Source of the DNA: JAFGOG01 sp034429215
GTDB taxonomy: Bacteria; Chloroflexota; Anaerolineae; JAAYZQ01
Length of the DNA stretch: 58,446 nt
Reading direction: 5' to 3'
NCBI GenBank assembly: GCA_034429215.1
Contig: DAOUGI010000015.1
Span: forward strand, 1 to 58,446
Both the position numbers and the translations under genes were made by a program. Every line of letters begins with the position of its first letter. Within the stretch, counting starts at the first letter, position 1. A model generated the notes under the pieces. That model made no database searches. It was not told the DNA's origin and saw only the letters and a list, made by a program, of their open reading frames with translations. Shown here one piece after another: positions 8,542 to 16,859 of the stretch.

Positions 8542-9831
8542 CCGGATCTGCCAGTAAGCGTCGTGCTCGACCAGGGCGCGCTTGGGAGTTTCGCCATCCC
8601 AGCAGCCGTAGGGATGGGTCAGCTTGCGGGCGATGCGCGAGATCTTGAAAAAGCTCTCCTGCTCGGTGCGGTAGGTGGAGGTGCTGGTCTTGCAGTTCCA
8701 CGCACCCCACTGCGCGTCGAGGCAGTCTACCTCCTGGCCCAGAACCTCCAGGGCCAGCTTTTCAGAGACGCCGTTGAGGGTGAGAAAGTAATAGTCGTAG
8801 TCCTTCTCGAACTGGAGCTCTATGCTGCCCAGGTCCAGCGTCCAGCCGGCGCCCACCCAACCGCCGTCGGTGTCGGTGCTGCCGGCCATCCCGTTGGCCG
8901 TGCCGCCGCTGTAGCGCAGCGTCAGTGGCGCCTTCAGCCCTCCGGCGCCGGCCGGCACGTCCAGCTCGTAGCTGAACGCCGAGTCGCCGCTGAACAGGCT
9001 TACCTGGCCGGCCTCGATGTGCGGGGTAAAGAAGGTGTCGTCCTGTTCTCCCTCGATGCCGTACCCGCTAAAGTGAGCCAGGTTGGCCGTAAGCCGGCTG
9101 TTGGTGACGTCCAGTGTGGCCGAGATCGGCGCCCACGCCGCCCGGGCTTCATCTCAGGTGACCAGCCGCAGGCTGTCGGGGATCATGCCCTGCACATCGG
9201 TGAGCGTATAGGTCACGGTGAGGGCCACCGGCTCCAGGAAGGCCGGCGGCGGCAGGTCGGGCCTGTCGGCCGGCCAGGCTGACAGATCGAAGTGGTAGAG
9301 GAGGCGCCGGCCGGGCGCCAGGTCCAGCGGTTCGAGCTGTTGGAAACGGGCCTCGACCGGCTGGTCCACGGCGCCGGGTGGGAACTGGACCTGGAGGCGG
9401 CCGTCGGGCGAGGCCAGCAGCCCGCCATGGCCGGGCAGGATCAGCGCCCAGCCGGAGTGCACCGGTTCCGTGGGGGTGGCAGTGGGGGTGATGGTTGGCG
9501 GCGGGGTGGGGGTGAGGGTGAAGGTCGGGGTGGGCGTTGGCGTCACGGTCAGTGTTGCGACCGCCGTAGGAAGGGGTGTCGAGGTCAAGGTCGGCGTTAA
9601 GGTGGCGGTCGGGGGAGGGCTGGAAGTGCCTGTCGAGGCCGCCGTGGCGGTCGCTGTGGCTGATGGGGTAGGAGGCGGAGCGGCAGGTGTGCCGGGCGGG
9701 GCGGCCTGGGCCGCGGCTGTGGAGAGCGCCGCCGGGCCGGCCAAGCTCAAGACCAGGGACAGAACAACCAGGATGTTCAAGAGAACACCAAGGTACTTCC
9801 CGCCACGGTTTGGAAAAGACCGAGTGACCAT
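8542..9831 (-). pseudogene. rhs 5' part: signal peptide, TP-rich linker, N-terminal domains
   Basis: N-terminal part, about 430 codons, of the rhs gene whose 3' part is at 4558-7548. It starts at an ATG with AGGAGG upstream and a signal peptide (residues 1-37, long hydrophobic core). A Thr-Pro-rich linker of about 85 residues follows, then a domain containing LPGHGGLLASPDGRLQVQFP, and the SpvB/RHS-like N-terminal region (LDVPAGAGGLKAPLTLRYSG, GWVGAGWTLDLG). A TGA at 9154-9156 interrupts the frame where LRLVT-x-DEARAAW calls for Trp, probably TGG changed to TGA. The frame is otherwise open to the IS110 junction. Two lesions make this gene almost certainly non-functional. Confidence 0.85.
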
Positions 9832-10209
9832 CTGTGCGCCTCCTTCTGTTGCATCGGACACGACACAAAATGTGAGACTGGTTCTAACTGCCTGCCTCAC
9901 ACCAGATTCTACCCCCAAACAGCGGAAAGCACAAACGGCGACCTGATGGGGCCCGAAAGTGCTATCAGATCCGCAAGACGTGTCGAGCTAGCGCCTTGCC
10001 AATTGGCAGGCGTACCCGCATACCCCCTGCGCCCTTTGAAAGTCTCAATGCACCCACCCTGGCGCAATAGCGTCCATAATGTAGTAGGGGACCGCATGCG
10101 AGAGGAGAGAGTAGTTCGACGGTGCAGATCTGTGCGGAAAAAGGCGGTAACCTGCGCAACATCGAGCCTGTTTGCCTGCTTCCAGGTTCGGTGCTATAAT
10201 ACGCCAACC
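9832..10209. other. Divergent intergenic region between rhs and the zincin
   Basis: No gene seen in 378 bases. It holds a minus-strand promoter for rhs (TTGTGC at 9934-9929, 17 bases, TAGAAT at 9911-9906), a perfect 12-bp palindrome TGCCAATTGGCA at 9997-10008 that could be an operator, and the plus-strand promoter of the zincin gene at its right end. Confidence 0.45.
10172..10200 (+). promoter_or_regulatory. Sigma-70-type promoter of the zincin gene
   Basis: TTGCCT at 10172-10177, 17-base spacer, perfect TATAAT at 10195-10200. The ATG begins only 9 bases after the -10 box and no ribosome site fits between, so the transcript is probably leaderless. Confidence 0.7.
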
Positions 10210-10578
10210 ATGGAACAGAGTGTTTTTGAGGAGTTCGTAGCCGAAGCCCTGGACGCCCTGCCCGCAGAGTTCAGGAATCGGATGGACAATGTCGACGTCG
10301 TCGTCCAGGACTGGCCCAGCCAGGACACCATGCGCCAGGCCGGCGTCACCCACCCCTCGCAGCTCCTGGGCTTTTACCACGGCGTGCCGCTGACCGAGCG
10401 GACCCAAGCCTACTACCTCGTCCTGCCGGATAAGATCAGCATCTACCGCATGCCGATCTTGATGCACGCCCGCACTCCCGAGCAAGTACGCAAGATTATC
10501 CATCGTGTCCTTCGCCACGAGGTGGCGCATCATTTCGGAATAGATGACGAGCATCTGCATGAGATTGGAGCTTATTGA
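10210..10578 (+). CDS. Minimal zincin metallopeptidase-like protein
   Basis: A 122-residue protein of the MMP-like zincin family (PF06262 type). The C-terminus carries the zinc motif HEVAHHFGID, with the family-typical ending HLHEIGAY; the N-terminal part includes FxxxVxxALDxLPxEF and a DVVVQDWP segment, also typical. The length is normal for the family. These proteins are cytosolic and of unknown substrate. The start rests on a promoter 9 bases upstream rather than on an SD site. A decayed second copy of the zinc-motif region follows directly after the stop. Confidence 0.85.
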   Translation: MEQSVFEEFVAEALDALPAEFRNRMDNVDVVVQDWPSQDTMRQAGVTHPSQLLGFYHGVPLTERTQAYYLVLPDKISIYRMPILMHARTPEQVRKIIHRVLRHEVAHHFGIDDEHLHEIGAY

Positions 10579-10725
10579 AGCCATGGTCTGGCTGGCTCAG
10601 GAAATGGGCCAATTGGCGTACTGACCGTGCGTCGAGAATGCCATCGCGGAATCCGTCCGCTATTCCACGAAATTGGCCATCACCTGGGTCTGGACGAAGA
10701 TGAGTTGGAAGATTCGGGGTTCTGA
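10579..10725 (+). pseudogene. Remnant of a second zincin C-terminus
   Basis: Directly after the stop of the zincin gene and in the same frame, a further 48 codons end in FHEIGHHLGLDEDELEDSGF and a TGA. This is another PF06262-type zinc motif, but its upstream half is unrelated filler. It looks like the last third of a paralogous copy left after recombination. There is no start codon or ribosome site of its own. Confidence 0.55.
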
Positions 10726-10739
10726 CGTCCGCTCCGCTG

Positions 10740-11336
10740 TCACAGCCAGGCAGCAATATCAGTCCACAGCTCTGGCATCTCCAAAAGCTGCGCAAACTCA
10801 CCCACCCAGCGCCTGATCCTCTCCCGATCCAGGTCCGGGTGGCCGTCGATGATCGCCTGGATATCCAGCAGATCTTTGGGACGATGGGCAACAGCCTTCA
10901 GGATAATCAGGTCCTCTGGGGTTGGTATGCGGATGGACACAGAGCCGGCCCAGTGGACGACACTACGCTCCACGACCTCCACTTCAAAAGGCAGCGCCCC
11001 AAGTGAGACATCCACATTGATTCCACTCTCATGGTGCCTGAGAAGCAATACCCGGTGACGACGCGCGAACTCTTCCGTCTCAGGGATGCGGAAAACAAAC
11101 CCCTCTTCCTTTGCGGCTGCCATCAAGCGCGGCAGGTCTGGCAGAGATAAAAGTACCATAGCATCCACGTCGGCGGTCAATCGCGGCTTGCCCAACAAGC
11201 TGGCGGCAACGCCGCCGATGACAACGCCCTGATGCTTGAACCGCGCCAGCAGCCGCTGCACAGCAGCCAGGGGAGCAAGCAGAGGTGTGAGCTCTTCGGG
11301 AGATGTCATGTCTGTGCGGCTTTTAGCTTTGCCCAT
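10740..11336 (-). CDS. Nucleotidyltransferase (MNT/AbiEii-like)
   Basis: A 198-residue nucleotidyltransferase-fold protein. Seen: VVIGGVAASLLGKPRLTADV, holding the GG motif and leading into the DVD metal-binding pair, then the third carboxylate in INVDVSLG, and the helix segment PEDLIILKAVAHRPKDLLDI typical of the DUF6036/AbiEii group. All three acidic residues are present, so it should be catalytically competent. It overlaps the small upstream gene by 31 bases. Such enzymes often work as toxins or RNA-modifying partners in two-gene toxin-antitoxin systems, but some are stand-alone. It is the last gene of the run that begins with the cupin at 15682. Confidence 0.75.
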   Translation of the reverse strand: MGKAKSRTDMTSPEELTPLLAPLAAVQRLLARFKHQGVVIGGVAASLLGKPRLTADVDAMVLLSLPDLPRLMAAAKEEGFVFRIPETEEFARRHRVLLLRHHESGINVDVSLGALPFEVEVVERSVVHWAGSVSIRIPTPEDLIILKAVAHRPKDLLDIQAIIDGHPDLDRERIRRWVGEFAQLLEMPELWTDIAAWL

Positions 11337-11521
11337 CGCTCCCAGACAACCCTTTCACTTTCGTCCGATTCCAGGGACAACCCCAGACCTTTTGCCAGGC
11401 GCCAGATGGCGTTCAACTGCTGCCAGCGCAGGGCCACAGAAGCGGACCTCTGTTCCTGAAGCTCGATGGCAGCTATGGCGTGCCAGCGATCCCGGTATTC
11501 CTTTGCCTCTTGCTCGTTCAT
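11306..11521 (-). CDS. Small charged protein coupled to the nucleotidyltransferase
   Basis: A 71-residue protein, mostly helical and rich in Glu, Arg, Ala and Trp, that I do not recognise. Its ATG lies 4 bases after the stop of the aldehyde oxidoreductase gene, with GGAAG just upstream, and its end overlaps the nucleotidyltransferase by 31 bases. The size and coupling fit the antitoxin-like partner of a nucleotidyltransferase; it lacks the RxxxxH motif of HEPN proteins. Confidence 0.6.
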   Translation of the reverse strand: MNEQEAKEYRDRWHAIAAIELQEQRSASVALRWQQLNAIWRLAKGLGLSLESDESERVVWERWAKLKAAQT

Positions 11522-11525
11522 CTTC

Positions 11526-13367
11526 CTATTCCAGCTCTAGCGCCGCCAACCGTTCTTGCGTCGGAACCCCATCCCAAGTCCAACCGCGAGCCCGATAGTA
11601 ATCCTCCAGCAAAAGGCTCTGATTGGGCAGCACGCCGGCCGCGCCACCTGACGGCCGGGGCTCGGCCAGCAGCCGCCGGGGCAGGGTGTCGTCGGCGCCG
11701 GTGACCCCCAGCCGCATGTTGATCAACCGCTTCAGGTTGATCAGCCGTTCGCCCACCTGCAGCAGGTCGCCTGCAGTCCAGTTCCAGCCGAGCGCCACGT
11801 TGACCAAATCGGCAATGTGCTGCGGTCCCACCTGGCCCTTGGAGATGAACTTGCACAGGCCTAACGGGTTGTAGACAGACATATAATTCTGAAAATCGAC
11901 CGCCACCTGCCCTTTGCCGGTGCTGTCGTGATCGTCGAACGCCTCGGGGGCGTACCAACCCGGCCAGCGCACCCCATAGCCCATCCAGTAAGACAGGGCT
12001 TCCAGGTGGCAGGCGCCCCGGTTGGCAGTGGCATAGTTGGCCGCCATGGTGACAAAAGCGCGCGGATCGTGGTAGGCCATCTCCATCCCCTTGACGTGAA
12101 TCGCAAACGCCTCGGCCCCCTGCCCGATGCGGGCCGCCGCCGCCCGCACCCCGCCGGCCAGCAGATCGCCGATGCCGGTCCGGTTGGCGATAGCGTGGAT
12201 GGCGCCGATCATCGCCTCCGCATTGCCCCAGGTCAGGTCCAGGCCGCCGGTATCTCGCCGGGAGATCAGGCCTCGTTCGTAGGCCTCCATGGCGAAAGCA
12301 ATGACCCCCGAGGTGCTGATCGTGTCCAGGCCGTAGCGGTTGCACAGGTCGTTCATTTGGGAGATGCCGTTCAGATCGTCGCACAGGCAATTTCCGCCAA
12401 AACCGGCCAGCGTTTCGTACTCTGGCCCATGGCCGTAGACGCCGGCGTACGGGCCGTCGACGATCCGCACCGTCTTGCCGCAGCCAATCGGGCAGGCGAA
12501 GCAGTGGGTGTGCCGGTCAAAGATCGTCTCGGCGATCCGCTGGCCCGAGATGCGCGCCACCTCCTCTTTCCAGCTCCCCTGCACCCAGTTCTTGAGCGGC
12601 AGGTCGCCGGCTGCTTCCGATCCGCCCACCCCGCCGGCCGTTCCAAAACGCGACAGGCCCAGCGAATTCTGCTGGATGAACTTGTTGATCTGCTGCACAA
12701 ACCCGCGAAAGGCCTTGGGGTCGGGGTATTGGGGCTTGTCCTGGCCGCGCACGGCGATTGCCTTCAGGTTCTTGGAGCCCAGTAGCGCCCCCATGCCGCC
12801 TCGCCCGGCGGTCCGGGTGTGGCCCTGCCCGCCCTGCACGACGTTGGCCAGCGGTATCAGCCTCTCTCCGGCAGGGCCGATGCACGCCACCTGGGCCTTG
12901 GGGTCAGTCTCGGCTCGGACCTTTTCAAAGGTGTCGAAATGGTCGAGTCCCCACACCTGCCCGGCGGGCCGGATCTCCACCTGGCCGTCGTGGATCCACA
13001 GGTAGATCGGTTCCGCTGCCCGCCCGGTGACGATCAGACCGTCGTAGCCGGCAAAGCGCAGCTCGGCGCCCCAGTGGCCGCCCATGTTGGACTCGTTCCA
13101 GATGCCGGTCAGAGGTGACCGGCCGCACCACGAGCTGCGGCAGCCGGTCGGGGCAAAGGTGCCGGTGAGCAGCCCGTTAAAAGCCAGCAACGGACTGGCC
13201 GGATCGAGCGGGTCCAAGGCAGGGGCCATCTCCTGCCGGTAGATCTTGGCTGCCAGGCCGCTGCCCAGCAAGTAAAAGCGCAGGTCATCGTCGGCTATGG
13301 GCTCGGCATGTTGCTCGCCGGTGGTAAGATCGATTCGCAGTAACCTTCCTGCATTCGTGTACGGCAT
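11526..13367 (-). CDS. Aldehyde ferredoxin oxidoreductase family (tungsten) enzyme
   Basis: A 613-residue AOR-family enzyme, expected to carry a tungsto-bis-pyranopterin and one [4Fe-4S] cluster and to oxidise an aldehyde or reduce an acid with ferredoxin. Cluster ligands visible: C289, C292, C296 (CFACPIGC) and C505 (PLGLCKF). The pterin-binding DxxGLDT-type segment (NRYGLDTIS) is near 344-352, and the N-terminal NMGGHWG and GRGGMGALLG segments are present. The ATG at 13367 is used because AGGGGGTG lies 6 bases before it; the GTG at 13376 is too close. The gene follows the cysteine desulfurase after 12 bases. Substrate unknown; the neighbouring desulfurase, activase and cupin genes are unusual company for this family. 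Confidence 0.9.
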   Translation of the reverse strand: MPYTNAGRLLRIDLTTGEQHAEPIADDDLRFYLLGSGLAAKIYRQEMAPALDPLDPASPLLAFNGLLTGTFAPTGCRSSWCGRSPLTGIWNESNMGGHWGAELRFAGYDGLIVTGRAAEPIYLWIHDGQVEIRPAGQVWGLDHFDTFEKVRAETDPKAQVACIGPAGERLIPLANVVQGGQGHTRTAGRGGMGALLGSKNLKAIAVRGQDKPQYPDPKAFRGFVQQINKFIQQNSLGLSRFGTAGGVGGSEAAGDLPLKNWVQGSWKEEVARISGQRIAETIFDRHTHCFACPIGCGKTVRIVDGPYAGVYGHGPEYETLAGFGGNCLCDDLNGISQMNDLCNRYGLDTISTSGVIAFAMEAYERGLISRRDTGGLDLTWGNAEAMIGAIHAIANRTGIGDLLAGGVRAAAARIGQGAEAFAIHVKGMEMAYHDPRAFVTMAANYATANRGACHLEALSYWMGYGVRWPGWYAPEAFDDHDSTGKGQVAVDFQNYMSVYNPLGLCKFISKGQVGPQHIADLVNVALGWNWTAGDLLQVGERLINLKRLINMRLGVTGADDTLPRRLLAEPRPSGGAAGVLPNQSLLLEDYYRARGWTWDGVPTQERLAALELE

Positions 13368-13379
13368 CTTTTTCACCCC

Positions 13380-14561
13380 CTAGAAGATAGTGGAAAAGGC
13401 GGACCGGGCCAGTTTGTCCACCGCCTCAAGCGCTATGTCTACCTCATCTGCTGTGTTCAGTGCCCCCAGGCCAAAACGCACCGTCCCTTGGGGAAATGTA
13501 CTCAACGTCTCGTGGGCGGCCGGCGCGCAATGCAGCCCCACCCGGCACATGATCCCATACTCCTCGTCCAGCTCTAGCCCCACGTCCGAAGGCAGCAGGC
13601 CGGCGATGTTAAACGACACGGTGGCCGTCTGCCGGGCAGCATCCAACCCGCCATAGACCATAACGCCTGGAATGCTGTGTAAGCCGTCGATGAGCCGCCG
13701 TGTCAGCCCTACCTCGTGCTGCCGGATGGCCTGCACACCCCGATCCAGCACCCAGCGCACGCCGGCGCCCAACCCGGCCAGGCCAACGGCGTTGGCCGTA
13801 CCGCTCTCGTACTTGTCGGGCAGGAAATCGGGCTGTTCCTGCCGCTCGGAACGGCTGCCGGTGCCGCCCCGCTTCAAGGGTTCCAACCGCTCAACATCCA
13901 CCCGCTCGCCAATGACCAGCCCGCCGGTGCCCATCGGCCCGGCCAGGGCCTTGTGCCCGGTAAAGGCCAGCAGGTCGATCTGGTCGGCCTCGACGTCGAT
14001 CGGGTAAGCTCCCGCCGTTTGGGCAGTGTCCACCAGCAGCAGGCAGCCATGGCGCCGGGCAATTGCCCCTGCGGCGCGGACCGGCAGCAAAGAGCCGCAC
14101 ACGTTGGAGGCGTGGTTGAGGGCGATCAGCGCCGTCTCGGGGCGGATCGCCGCCTCCAGGCCGGCCGGATCGAGAAAACCCTGCGGCGAGCAGGGCGCCA
14201 CGGTCAGGGTAATACCCTCCCGTCCAGCCGAGGGCCTGGCCAATGCCCGCAGCGGCCGCATCACCGCGTTGTGCTCCATGCTGCCGGTGATCACGTGGTC
14301 GCCGGGGCGCAGGTAGCCGCGCAGGGCCAGGTTCAAAGCCTCGGTCGCGTTGGCGGCAAAAACTATCCGCAGCGGATCGCGGACGTTGAACAGCTCAGCA
14401 AGCGACTCTCGCGTCTGGTAGACGATCCGCCCGGCCTCGACAGACAGCCGGTGCCCAGACCGTCCCGGGTTGGCCCCAACCTCGTTGAGAAAATGCAGCA
14501 TCGCTTCGGCCACGCCCGGCGGCTTGGGCCAGGAGGTGGCGGCGTTGTCGAAATAGATCAT
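13380..14561 (-). CDS. Cysteine desulfurase family PLP enzyme
   Basis: A 393-residue fold-type I PLP enzyme of the NifS/CsdA-like family that takes sulfur from cysteine as a persulfide. Seen: start MIYFDNAATSWPKP, aspartate in LLLVDTAQTAG, Schiff-base lysine in TGHKALAGPMGTGGL, and the catalytic cysteine in GLHCAPAAHETL. The sequence is closest in pattern to the selenocysteine lyase-like group found beside selenium or tungsten genes. Its ATG lies in the ATGA overlap with the activase stop, so the two are coupled. Likely task: sulfur supply or sulfuration for the neighbouring metalloenzyme; use on selenocysteine cannot be excluded in this selenoprotein-containing genome. Confidence 0.85.
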   Translation of the reverse strand: MIYFDNAATSWPKPPGVAEAMLHFLNEVGANPGRSGHRLSVEAGRIVYQTRESLAELFNVRDPLRIVFAANATEALNLALRGYLRPGDHVITGSMEHNAVMRPLRALARPSAGREGITLTVAPCSPQGFLDPAGLEAAIRPETALIALNHASNVCGSLLPVRAAGAIARRHGCLLLVDTAQTAGAYPIDVEADQIDLLAFTGHKALAGPMGTGGLVIGERVDVERLEPLKRGGTGSRSERQEQPDFLPDKYESGTANAVGLAGLGAGVRWVLDRGVQAIRQHEVGLTRRLIDGLHSIPGVMVYGGLDAARQTATVSFNIAGLLPSDVGLELDEEYGIMCRVGLHCAPAAHETLSTFPQGTVRFGLGALNTADEVDIALEAVDKLARSAFSTIF

Positions 14562-15313
14562 CTTGATACAGCGGCGTGCAACGCCGCGCCCAATGCCCCC
14601 ATTATCTGCGGATTGTCCGGCACATGGACCGCTACCCCCATGGCCTCGGCGAAAAGCTGGCGGAGGCAGGGGTTCAAGGCCACGCCGCCGGCAAAGACGA
14701 ACCGCTCGCGCACGCCGACGCGCCGAACCATGCCCCCCACCCGGTCGACGATAGCCCGGTGCAGGCCCAGAGCCACGCGCCGGCTGTCCTCGCCACGGGC
14801 GACGAGCGACACCACCTCCGACTCGGCAAAAACGGTGCACATGCTGGAAATACTTACCGCCTGCCCACCGGCCGCCAGCGCATGCGGCCCCAGATCCTCC
14901 ACGGCCATCCCCAGCGCATGGGCCATGTTCTCCAGAAAGCGGCCCGTCCCGGCAGCGCAGCGGTCGTTCATCTCAAAGCGCAGCACCCGCCCGCCGCGGC
15001 CGACATCGATGGCCTTGCTGTCCTGGCCGCCGATGTCCAGGACTGTGCCGACGTCGGGGTACACATGATATGCCCCCAGGCCGTAAGCCTTGATCTCCGA
15101 GATCACCTCGCCGGCCACCTCGCGCTCGGCGGCCAGGTTGCGGCCATAGCCGGTAGCCACCAGCCGGTCGTAGGTCCGATCCACGAGCAGCGCCCGCGCA
15201 TTGCCCAAAGGATCGTTGCCGGTATCGACCACGGCCGACCGCACGATCTGATCCCCATCCCACTCGACCAGGGCGATGGTTCGCGAACCGATATCGAGAC
15301 CCGCTACAAGCAT
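14558..15313 (-). CDS. ASKHA ATPase, acyl-CoA dehydratase activase (BadF/HgdC type)
   Basis: A 251-residue ATPase of the BadF/BadG/BcrA/BcrD family. Seen: phosphate-1 loop LDIGSRTIALVEWD, a second ATP loop LDIGGQDSKAI, and the cysteines of the intersubunit [4Fe-4S] cluster in NDRCAAGTGRF and SSMCTVFAESEV. Homodimers of this kind hydrolyse ATP to push an electron into a 2-hydroxyacyl-CoA dehydratase or a double-cubane protein. No such partner is in the window, which is odd. It overlaps the desulfurase by 4 bases and follows the cupin gene after 18 bases, so it belongs to that operon. Confidence 0.88.
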   Translation of the reverse strand: MLVAGLDIGSRTIALVEWDGDQIVRSAVVDTGNDPLGNARALLVDRTYDRLVATGYGRNLAAEREVAGEVISEIKAYGLGAYHVYPDVGTVLDIGGQDSKAIDVGRGGRVLRFEMNDRCAAGTGRFLENMAHALGMAVEDLGPHALAAGGQAVSISSMCTVFAESEVVSLVARGEDSRRVALGLHRAIVDRVGGMVRRVGVRERFVFAGGVALNPCLRQLFAEAMGVAVHVPDNPQIMGALGAALHAAVSR

Positions 15314-15331
15314 GGCGCCCCGCCTTTTGCG

Positions 15332-15682
15332 CTAACCGGTCACCGGCTCGACGGCCACGTAGATCGTCAACTGGGGAAAGACCAGGCGAAACGGCTTGCC
15401 GGCCGCCAGCACGGCGCATTCCCCCTGACTCACATAGCTCACCTCCTCAGAGGGATCGTGGATCTCGACCCGGCCGTCCAGGATCCACAGCAGTCGATCG
15501 TAAGCAACCGCCTGCGGTTGGTCGCTCAACGGGCCATACCCGGCGGCGATGAGCGCCCGGCAGCCGTTCATCGGCCCCATCTCCAGGCATACGTTAGCCA
15601 TACCTCCGCCCAACACCCGCCCGGCGGTCATCTTGCGCACCTTTTTCTTCAATTGTTCGACGTCCGTTACCATTAGCTGCAC
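15332..15682 (-). CDS. Cupin-domain protein (EutQ-like)
   Basis: A 116-residue single-domain cupin. The first 40 residues are charged; the rest has cupin spacing (LWILDGRVEI, GECAVLAAGKPFRLVFP). The usual metal-binding histidines are lacking, as in EutQ-like members. A GTG start is used because AGGAGG lies 5 bases before it (15688-15693). First gene of the cupin-activase-desulfurase-AOR operon and divergent from the LysR gene, so it may be a small-molecule or assembly accessory protein of that operon. Confidence 0.75.
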   Translation of the reverse strand: MQLMVTDVEQLKKKVRKMTAGRVLGGGMANVCLEMGPMNGCRALIAAGYGPLSDQPQAVAYDRLLWILDGRVEIHDPSEEVSYVSQGECAVLAAGKPFRLVFPQLTIYVAVEPVTG

Positions 15683-15804
15683 AGGTTCCTCCTAAAAACA
15701 AGGCCGTAGGCCATCCCGCCTATCCAGTGAGCAGATTATACTCGAAAAGCGGGGAACCGGCAAGCACAGATTCCGACTTTTGTCTGCAAAACGATGCCGT
15801 CCAG

Positions 15805-15859
15805 TTTGTGCTCGGGGCAAATCAGGGTATAATACAGCCTGTTATAACTAACTGTTATA
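15805..15859 (+). promoter_or_regulatory. LysR gene promoter with repeated operator
   Basis: TTTGTG at 15805-15810, 17-base spacer, perfect TATAAT at 15828-15833. Just downstream CTGTTATA is repeated directly at 15839 and 15852 (13-base period), which also gives the inverted pair TATAAC (15843-15848) and GTTATA (15854-15859). The repeats overlap the expected start of transcription, the usual place for autorepression by a LysR-type regulator that also controls the divergent operon. Confidence 0.55.
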
Positions 15860-15910
15860 GATATCATACAGTCGCAGAACCCACGAGACAGAACGGAAAG
15901 GCGGCCAAAG

Positions 15911-16816
15911 ATGAACTTGCAGCATTTGCGCACCCTGCTGACCATCGTCGAACAGGGCAGTCTGTCACAAGCAGCCCGAGCCATGGATGTCAGCCAGCCG
16001 GCCGTCACCAAACAGGTGCAGCGGCTGGAGCAGGAGTTGGAAGCAGCGCTGCTGGTGCGGGGGCCACAGCAGCAGGTGGCGCTCACACCAGCGGGGGAAC
16101 AGGTGCTGGCCTTTGCCCGTGACACCCTGACCCGCTTCGAGGCGCTCCAGGAGCAATTGGCCCTGCTCAAGGCGATCGGCCGCGGCAATCTGGCCCTGGC
16201 CGCCAGCACCATCCCCGGCGAGTACCTGCTGCCGGGTCTGTTGGCTGCCTTCCGAGAGCAGTACCCTCAGATCCAGGTGGAGGTGATCATCGCCGACACC
16301 GCCGAGGTAGCCCGCCGCGTGCTGGTCGACGAGGCCCACGTGGGCTTTGTCGGGGCTGTGGTAGACAGGCCCGGGCTCCGATTGGAACGGCTAGTGACCG
16401 ACGAGGTTGTCCTGGCCGTACCACCCCACCACCCCTTCGCCGGGCGAGGACACGTAGCCGTGGAGGAACTGCGGGGACAGCCGCTCGTCATGCGCGAGGA
16501 AGGCTCGGGCACGCGAAGCAGTGTCGAAGGGGCGCTGGCCACGGCCGGCCGGGCGCTGGCCGAGAAGAACGTCGTGCTGACCCTGGGCAGCACGCAGGCC
16601 GTGCTCCAGGCGGTGGAGCAGGGGTTGGGATTGGGCTTTATCTCAGCCCGCGCCGCCGCCCAGGCCCAGGCCGATGGCCACCTGGTCTGCGTCCGGCTCG
16701 ACGGCGTGGATCTCTGCCGCGATCTGTACCTGGCCTACCTGCCACAGCGCCTGGCCGATCCGGTGGTGGCCCACTTTTTGGCGTTCGCCAAGAGTCGATA
16801 TCAAGTGCAGGGATAA
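15911..16816 (+). CDS. LysR-family transcriptional regulator
   Basis: A 301-residue LysR-type regulator. The N-terminal winged helix (NLQHLRTLLTIVEQGSLSQA, then SQPAVTKQVQRLEQEL) spans residues 2-60, followed by the linker helix and a periplasmic-binding-protein-like effector domain; the SGTR motif (REEGSGTRSS) at about 200 is typical of the CysB/CbbR group that binds small anions or sulfur metabolites. Length is normal. It is transcribed away from the cupin-AOR operon across a 228-base intergenic region, and probably regulates that operon. Confidence 0.92.
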   Translation: MNLQHLRTLLTIVEQGSLSQAARAMDVSQPAVTKQVQRLEQELEAALLVRGPQQQVALTPAGEQVLAFARDTLTRFEALQEQLALLKAIGRGNLALAASTIPGEYLLPGLLAAFREQYPQIQVEVIIADTAEVARRVLVDEAHVGFVGAVVDRPGLRLERLVTDEVVLAVPPHHPFAGRGHVAVEELRGQPLVMREEGSGTRSSVEGALATAGRALAEKNVVLTLGSTQAVLQAVEQGLGLGFISARAAAQAQADGHLVCVRLDGVDLCRDLYLAYLPQRLADPVVAHFLAFAKSRYQVQG

Positions 16817-16859
16817 TCTCACATCTTGCCGTTGGGAGGTCGCCCGATTAGGCCTCCTC

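Noticed and set aside
9154..9156. In-frame TGA in the rhs 5' part as a third selenocysteine codon
   Set aside because: No hairpin with the GGTC loop follows, the aligned residue in RHS proteins is Trp rather than Cys, and the gene is already broken by IS110. A nonsense mutation is the simpler reading.
7873..9282. A 469-codon plus-strand frame as one protein
   Set aside because: Only the IS110 part (7981 to about 8541) is protein-like; the rest is antisense to the rhs 5' part.
10576..10725. Readthrough or Sec at the TGA between the two zinc motifs
   Set aside because: The zincin ends at its family-typical place (HEIGAY), no SECIS-like hairpin follows, and the downstream piece lacks the rest of the domain.
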